A stretch of DNA of 64,000 nt from an uncultured Thermoanaerobaculia bacterium. GTDB taxonomy: Bacteria > Acidobacteriota > Thermoanaerobaculia > Multivoradales > Multivoraceae. This document shows positions 59,032 to 64,000 of this stretch, one piece after another. A model generated the notes under the pieces. It was not told the DNA's origin. It was given only the letters and a program-made list of their open reading frames with translations, and searched no databases. The stretch is from assembly GCA_951812325.1 (NCBI GenBank), contig OX638294.1, positions 2,148,859 through 2,212,858 on the forward strand, written 5' to 3'. Position 1 is the first letter of the stretch. The number at the start of each line of letters is the position of its first letter. A program made the translations under genes and the position numbers.

Positions 59032-60312
59032 TCAGTCCATCTGCTTGCGCAGCACGGTCGGGATGTCGTAGTCGTCGTTACCCTGCCAGTTGACGCCGTA
59101 GGGGTCCGGCTTGATCTCATGGGTCTCGGCGCGCAGGCGATCACGGAAGTCCGGGTTGCCGCCCGGGTCCTGCGCCGCTCTCTCCCCGGAGGTCGCCGCT
59201 GGCGCCGGGTTGGCGGCAGCGAGACCAGCCGGCGAGTCCGCCCCCCCCGCGTCCGCCTCGACGTCCGCAGGCTGCGGCGCCGAGCCGTCCACATGGGGCT
59301 GCCGGTCTTCGGCGAAGCCGGTCGCGATCACGGTGACCTTCATCTTCTCGTCCATCGTCTCGTCGACCACGAGGCCGGAGATGATGTTCGCGTTCGGGTC
59401 CACCGCCTCGGTGACCATGCGGGCGGCCTCGGCGACCTCGTGGAGCGTCAGGGAGCTGCCGCCCGTGATGTTGATCAGGCAGCCGCGGGCGCCCTCGATC
59501 GAGGCGTCCTCGAGCAGGGGCGAAGACACGGCGCCCTGGGCCGCTTCGAGAGCCCGGTTCTCGCCCGACGCCAGACCGGTGCCCATCACCGCGATCCCCT
59601 GACCGCACATGATGGCCCGCACGTCCGCGAAGTCGGCGTTGACCTCGCCCGGCATCGTGATCAGGTCACTGATGCCCTGCACCGACTGGCGGAGCACGTC
59701 GTCGGCAGTGAGGAAGGCCTCCGAGATTGCCGTGCCCCGATCGACGAAGCTCAGCAATCGCTCGTTCGGGATCGCGATCACCGTGTCGACGGCCTTGTGC
59801 AGCTCTTCCAGGCCCCGCTCCGCGATCAGCATCCGACGCCGGCCCTCGAACGCGAACGGCTTCGTGACCACGGCGACCGTCAGCGCTCCGACCTCCGCCG
59901 CCAGGGAGCCGATGATGGGCACCGCGCCCGTGCCGGTGCCGCCGCCGAGCCCTGCCGCCAGAAACACCATGTCGGCGCCGCTCAGCACATCGAGCACCTT
60001 GTCCGTGTCCTCCAGGGCCGAGTTGCGCCCGATGTCCGGATCGGCGCCGGCGCCCAGACCGCGAGTGATCTTGCGGCCGAGCTGAAGCTTCTTCTCCGCC
60101 TGACAGCGCCGGAGCGCCTGCAGGTCCGTGTTGGCCGCGATGAACTCGATGCCGCTCAGCTGGCTGGCGATCATCCGGTTGACGGCATTCCCGCCGCCGC
60201 CGCCGACACCGACGACCTTGATCCTGGCCGGACCGAAGCTGTCCTCGGAGGATGTTGTCTCATCGATCATCGGTTCCGTTGCGGCCGACTGCTGTTGTTC
60301 CATCAGAATCAT
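59032..60312 (-). CDS. ftsZ: Cell-division GTPase FtsZ
   Basis: 426 residues. The tubulin signature [12 protein letters not shown], the N-terminal [16 protein letters not shown], the T7 region [11 protein letters not shown] and the C-terminal conserved peptide [13 protein letters not shown] are all present. A Pro/Ala/Gly/Glu linker (about 335-405) is of ordinary length. FtsZ forms the division ring. The start is the ATG at 60312; an in-frame ATG three codons later is possible. It is the last gene of the minus-strand division cluster and borders the accessory island. Confidence 0.97.
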   Translation of the reverse strand: MILMEQQQSAATEPMIDETTSSEDSFGPARIKVVGVGGGGGNAVNRMIASQLSGIEFIAANTDLQALRRCQAEKKLQLGRKITRGLGAGADPDIGRNSALEDTDKVLDVLSGADMVFLAAGLGGGTGTGAVPIIGSLAAEVGALTVAVVTKPFAFEGRRRMLIAERGLEELHKAVDTVIAIPNERLLSFVDRGTAISEAFLTADDVLRQSVQGISDLITMPGEVNADFADVRAIMCGQGIAVMGTGLASGENRALEAAQGAVSSPLLEDASIEGARGCLINITGGSSLTLHEVAEAARMVTEAVDPNANIISGLVVDETMDEKMKVTVIATGFAEDRQPHVDGSAPQPADVEADAGGADSPAGLAAANPAPAATSGERAAQDPGGNPDFRDRLRAETHEIKPDPYGVNWQGNDDYDIPTVLRKQMD

Positions 60313-60353
60313 GGCACTCTCACTTTCGAACCCTCCGGTTCAGTAACTCAAGG

Positions 60354-61607
60354 TCAGAGAAGATCGCTGAACATCTGGCGCAGGCTGCCCACCATCCCGC
60401 GCATTCCGCGGGCGCGGCCCTGGCGTACGAGAGGCGACCGGGCCTGCTCCATGGCAACGGCGTAGCGCACCAGACCGGCCGCTGTAGACCACGTCGGATC
60501 GGCAAGACCCTGGTGGATCTCGCTGGTGAAACCGAGCGGCACCCCGTAGCGCGCGTCGCAGGAAAAGAACTGCTGGGCCAATTCGGGGAGACCGGCCAGC
60601 TTCGAGCCGCCGCCGCTGAGGACGATTCCGCCCCGGAGCTGCTCGGCGCAGCCCGCCTTCTCCAGCTCGACCTGGACGAGATGGAACATCTCTTCGGCGC
60701 GGGCCTGCAGGATCTCGGCGAGCCGAGCCCGCGCAATCGTCCGGCTGGCGCCTCCCCCTACGGACGGCACCGCCACTCCCTGGTCGCCGTCAACCAGACC
60801 GGGGAGGCAGCTGCCGTGACGGAGTTTCAGCGTTTCGGCGCCGGCGAACGAGGTACGCAGCACCGAGGCCAGGTCGGCCGTGAAGTGGCTGGCGCCGAAC
60901 GGAAGGACGCCGCTGTGCTGAACTTCCGACTGGTGAAAGAACGCGAAGCCGCAGGTGCCGGACCCGATCTCCAGCATCAGGACACCGAGTTCGCGCTCAT
61001 CGCGGAGCAGGACCGCCTGCGCCGTCGCCAGCGGCTCGAACACGACCTCCGTCGCCTCCACGCCGGCCTGGTTCAGGCAACGGACCAGCGTCCTCGTTCG
61101 CGGTGCGTGCCCCATGACCAGGTGAACCTTGGCCTCGAGACGGCTTCCGAGCATGCGCTGGGGGTCGGCTATGCCGCCGTGGTCGTCGACCGCGAACTCC
61201 TGCGGGATCGCCTGCAGGATCTCGCGGTCGGGAGGAAGCGGCACGTCGCGGGCGGCGTTCAGAACCAGATCGATGTCAGCGCGCGTTACGCCCCCGTCAC
61301 CGTTGTCGATGTAGGCCGTGCCGTGACTGTTCGCGGAGCGCACATCGCTGCCGCCGACACCGACGTAGGCGCGGGAAATCTCGGTTCCCGCCATCGCCTC
61401 GGCTTCCTCGGTAGCCCGACGCAGCGCCTTGACCGTCGCATCGACGTTCACGATGTGGCCCTTCAGCGTGCCGCGGTTGGGCGCCCTGCCAGCCCCCACG
61501 ACCTTCAGACCGGGCTCTCCGTCGATCTCCGTCCGCTCCACGATCAGAACGGCGACCTTCGCCGAGCCGACATCAATGGCTACCAAACGTGTGTCCGTCT
61601 TCGGCAT
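60354..61607 (-). CDS. ftsA: Cell-division protein FtsA
   Basis: 417 residues of the actin-like fold: VAIDVGSAKVAVLI (phosphate 1), LEIGSGTCGFAFFHQ and VLSGGGSKLAGLPEL (adenosine). The C-terminal RGMVGSLRQMFSDLL is the amphipathic helix that ties FtsA and FtsZ to the membrane. It ends 41 bases before ftsZ. Confidence 0.95.
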   Translation of the reverse strand: MPKTDTRLVAIDVGSAKVAVLIVERTEIDGEPGLKVVGAGRAPNRGTLKGHIVNVDATVKALRRATEEAEAMAGTEISRAYVGVGGSDVRSANSHGTAYIDNGDGGVTRADIDLVLNAARDVPLPPDREILQAIPQEFAVDDHGGIADPQRMLGSRLEAKVHLVMGHAPRTRTLVRCLNQAGVEATEVVFEPLATAQAVLLRDERELGVLMLEIGSGTCGFAFFHQSEVQHSGVLPFGASHFTADLASVLRTSFAGAETLKLRHGSCLPGLVDGDQGVAVPSVGGGASRTIARARLAEILQARAEEMFHLVQVELEKAGCAEQLRGGIVLSGGGSKLAGLPELAQQFFSCDARYGVPLGFTSEIHQGLADPTWSTAAGLVRYAVAMEQARSPLVRQGRARGMRGMVGSLRQMFSDLL

Positions 61608-61625
61608 CCTCTCGTCCTTCCCCTG

Positions 61626-62552
61626 TCAAGAGGGATCTCCATCCGTCACACCGTCCGCCGGACCGCCGCCACCCGGCGCTTCGGCCGACAGCACGATCCG
61701 GTCCCTGAACCGCAGGTCGACGACCTCGGGATCGCTCTGTTCGCTGATCGCCGCCTGCAGCAGATCGAACACCGAGCCCTTCGCGGTCAGATCGCTCCCG
61801 CGCACCAGGACGGTCGCCGGTCGGCCGCTGCGCTCGAGCAGGTAGTCGTCGTCGCTCAGGACGCCGACCGCGAACACCTCGCGGCCCCACTCGAACGACC
61901 TCACCTCGCTCCAGACGTCGATGGCCTGTTTGAGCGTCCGGGCAAGCAGTTCGCCCGAACCGTCCCTCGAAGCCGATCCCGCAACACCCGGATTCCGCGC
62001 CGGACTCTCCGCGGCTCGCTTCCCGAGCAACGCACTCTGAATCGACACCCGAACCAGGGCGTTGCCGGCGCCTGCGACCGCATTGCCGTCGCAGAGATCG
62101 GCAGCCCGCTCGCACGCCACGATCGTCCTGCCTTCACGATCGAGAATCCACGAGCGATCCCCGGCCTCGAACACCGCCGCCGGCACGTGCTCCACGATCC
62201 TCACGTCGAGCTGGTTCGGCAGCCTCCTCACCAGCTTCGCTTCACGCACCCAGTCGTGTTCGAGCTGCACCGCGGCGCTCTCCAGAGAGAGCAGCGGGAG
62301 GTTGCGTCCCACCAGGCCGGCAAGCCGGCCGCGCACCCACTCCCCGGACACCCTCGGCCCCGTCTCGACCCCGATGTCGGGCTTCACATCGAACGCCGGC
62401 GCCGTCACCAGCCACACGCCGACCGCCGCCACCGGCGCCACGCCCAGAAGCACCTTGCCGACTCCCATCGCAAGCCAGACGACGGGCCCCGCGCGACGAC
62501 GGCGCACGGTCCGGCGCCCAACGAGAGGCAGCCCGGTCCTGCCGCGCCTCAT
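61626..62552 (-). CDS. ftsQ: Cell-division protein FtsQ/DivIB
   Basis: 308 residues. Arg-rich cytoplasmic start, one membrane helix (VGKVLLGVAPVAAVGVWLV), then a POTRA-type domain with LPLLSLESAAVQLEHDWVRE and RRLPNQLDVRIVEHVPAAVF, and a beta domain to the C-terminus. It links late division proteins in the periplasm. The start overlaps the murC stop; murB and ddl, often located between them, are absent here. Confidence 0.9.
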   Translation of the reverse strand: MRRGRTGLPLVGRRTVRRRRAGPVVWLAMGVGKVLLGVAPVAAVGVWLVTAPAFDVKPDIGVETGPRVSGEWVRGRLAGLVGRNLPLLSLESAAVQLEHDWVREAKLVRRLPNQLDVRIVEHVPAAVFEAGDRSWILDREGRTIVACERAADLCDGNAVAGAGNALVRVSIQSALLGKRAAESPARNPGVAGSASRDGSGELLARTLKQAIDVWSEVRSFEWGREVFAVGVLSDDDYLLERSGRPATVLVRGSDLTAKGSVFDLLQAAISEQSDPEVVDLRFRDRIVLSAEAPGGGGPADGVTDGDPS

Positions 62553-63970
62553 CTTCCGTTCTCCCCATCAGCCACCAGGAGTCGGGCCAGACGGTAGATA
62601 TCCCCGGCCCCGAGCGTCAGGATCATGTCGCCCTCGCGGACGGCCGCGCCGAGGCGCTCCGGGGCCATGCGCCAGGGGCCGCAACCCTGGACGCTGGTGT
62701 GGCCGCCGCCGACCGCCGCCGCGACCACCAGACTCCCATCCACCCCGGGAAGCGGTTGCTCGCGAGACGGATAGATGTCGGTGACCAGGGCGTTGTCGGC
62801 GAGCAGCAGGGCACGGCCGAAGTGGTCCGCAAGGTCCCGCGTCCGACTGAACAGGTGGGGCTGAAACACGGCGTGAAGGCGGCGCGGCCGCCCACCCTCC
62901 CGCTTGAGATCCAACACTTCGCGAGCCGCCCGCAGGGTGGCCTCGACCTCGGTCGGATGGTGCGCGTAGTCATCGACCACGGTCGCTCCCTGCCAACTGC
63001 CGACGCGCTCGAAGCGCCGGTGAACGCCGGTGAACCCGGCCAGCGCATGAGCGGCCGTCTCGAAGTCGAGCCCGACCGCCCGCGCCGCGGCCACCGCCGC
63101 CAACGCGTTCAGGACGTTGTGTCGACCGGGCATCGGCAGTTCGAGCTGGCCGAGACGACCCGCGGCCGAATCGACGACCTCGAAGCGCACCCCCGCGGCA
63201 ACGGGCTCGACATGGAACGCCCGCAGATCCGCCCGGGCGCCGAACCCGTAGGTCACGATGCGCCGGTCCCCGAGGCGCAACAGGATGTCCCGCACGTTCC
63301 GGTCGTCCATGCAGGCGATGACCTGACCGAAGAAGGGAACCCGGCTGGCAAAGCGCACGAAGGCATCCTTGATGTCGGCCAGGTCGCGGTAGGTGTCCAG
63401 ATGATCGACATCGATGTTCGTGATCACGGCGACCACCGGCGCCAGATCGAGAAAGCTGCGGTCGAACTCGTCCGCCTCGGCAACCAGGTAGTCGCCCCTG
63501 CCGTGGCGCGCCCCCGTGCCGGACACACGGAGCCGGCCGCCGACGACGACGGTCGGGTCGAGACCCGCCCCGGTCAGTACGCTGCCCACCAGCGAGGTCG
63601 TCGTCGTCTTGCCGTGCGTCCCCGCCACGGCGATGCCGTACTTGAGCCGCATCAGCTCCGCCAGCATCTGCGCTCTGCGCACGATCGGAACGCCGCGACG
63701 ACGGGCCGCGACGACCTCTTCGTTGTCGGCGGGGACGGCCGAGGAAACGACGACCAGGTCGGCTTGCGCCACGTTCTCCGCGGAGTGGCCGAGAGAGACG
63801 GACGCACCGAGTTCAACCAGCCGCCGTGTCGTCCCGCCGGCCTGCAGATCGGAGCCGCTGATCGCCAGATCGTAGTTCAGCAGGACTTCGGCGATGCCGC
63901 TCATTCCGGCGCCGCCGATGCCCACGAAGTGGATCCGTTCGAGACCCGCGGTGCGCAGGAACAGCGGCAT
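62549..63970 (-). CDS. murC: UDP-N-acetylmuramate--L-alanine ligase
   Basis: 473 residues. HFVGIGGAGMSGIAE at the N-terminus, the ATP-binding GTHGKTTTTSL near 113, the central NIDVDHLDTY and NVLNALAAVAAA, and VVDDYAHHPTEV in the C-terminal domain. Adds L-alanine to UDP-MurNAc in peptidoglycan synthesis. Its ATG overlaps an upstream stop by one base (TGATG). Confidence 0.96.
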   Translation of the reverse strand: MPLFLRTAGLERIHFVGIGGAGMSGIAEVLLNYDLAISGSDLQAGGTTRRLVELGASVSLGHSAENVAQADLVVVSSAVPADNEEVVAARRRGVPIVRRAQMLAELMRLKYGIAVAGTHGKTTTTSLVGSVLTGAGLDPTVVVGGRLRVSGTGARHGRGDYLVAEADEFDRSFLDLAPVVAVITNIDVDHLDTYRDLADIKDAFVRFASRVPFFGQVIACMDDRNVRDILLRLGDRRIVTYGFGARADLRAFHVEPVAAGVRFEVVDSAAGRLGQLELPMPGRHNVLNALAAVAAARAVGLDFETAAHALAGFTGVHRRFERVGSWQGATVVDDYAHHPTEVEATLRAAREVLDLKREGGRPRRLHAVFQPHLFSRTRDLADHFGRALLLADNALVTDIYPSREQPLPGVDGSLVVAAAVGGGHTSVQGCGPWRMAPERLGAAVREGDMILTLGAGDIYRLARLLVADGENGR

Positions 63971-63999
63971 CAGCGCCTGCTCCCGCCGGCGAAGGCATC
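63970..63999 (-). CDS. Last codons of the gene upstream of murC, possibly murG
   Basis: The minus strand reads DAFAGGSRR and a stop that overlaps the murC start. The usual neighbour at this position is murG, but nine residues cannot identify it. Confidence 0.35.
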   Translation of the reverse strand, partial: DAFAGGSRR

Positions 64000-64000
64000 C

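Noticed and set aside
1-64000. tRNA or rRNA genes
   Set aside because: No cloverleaf-like or rRNA-like sequence was noticed in the intergenic stretches. Short gaps were read by eye only, so a covariance-model search would be needed to exclude them.

Overview
The window is high-GC DNA from a Gram-negative bacterium: it carries lptD (outer-membrane LPS assembly), a signal-peptide-rich secretome, and a division and cell-wall cluster murC-ftsQ-ftsA-ftsZ. Short overlapping operons, PEGA and leucine-rich-repeat secreted proteins, and a secreted domain built around a VKVLDG core suggest an Acidobacteriota-like lineage, possibly a host- or sponge-associated one. That placement is inference; no rRNA or other marker is present.

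Layout. (1) 1-18,950, plus strand: a decaying type 3 BREX phage-defence island (large unknown protein, brxF, brxC, a PIN toxin pair, an ATP-binding protein, pglX, pglZ, a brxA-like gene, an AAA ATPase with a partner). The methyltransferase gene is split by an IS1182/IS5-like element whose removal restores the frame. The expected helicase gene is reduced to scraps, and the two accessory genes are broken. (2) 19,004-35,744: mltG-ruvX, a frameshifted lptD, two nucleotide-sugar genes, a DNA-repair methyltransferase, secreted proteins, a four-gene glycosyltransferase operon and argS, which has a repeat-coded insertion. (3) 35,760-58,850, minus strand: a repeat-rich accessory island between argS and ftsZ. 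(4) 59,032-64,000, minus strand: ftsZ, ftsA, ftsQ, murC and the last codons of an upstream gene.

The most notable system is in region 3: a diversity-generating retroelement (DGR) that has been tandemly triplicated. Each unit had, in minus-strand order, a secreted target gene (VKVLDG domain plus formylglycine-generating-enzyme/C-type-lectin-like domain ending in a variable region), a hairpin just after the variable region, an avd accessory gene, a DGR reverse transcriptase (GNLTSQ and YVDD motifs), and an adenine-rich template repeat. The units have decayed in complementary ways. Unit I (41,058-48,858) keeps RT and template repeat, but an IS3-family element cuts its avd gene. Unit II (49,136-53,547) keeps avd and RT but has lost its template repeat. 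Unit III (53,825-57,861) keeps a template repeat, but its RT has lost the catalytic core and its target has a non-matching C-terminus. In hand alignments the variable regions of units I and II differ from the template almost only at template adenines. One site shows that the unit III template, not the unit I template, is the better parent of both. A working DGR could therefore require parts from different units acting in trans.

The same island holds two secreted leucine-rich-repeat proteins, a matrixin-like metalloprotease and several fragments of it, two near-identical copies of an unknown secreted protein, and solo ends of the same IS family that hit the BREX methyltransferase. Frameshifts are common, including several in lptD, which is normally essential. 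Some pseudogene calls may therefore reflect consensus errors in the sequence rather than real decay.
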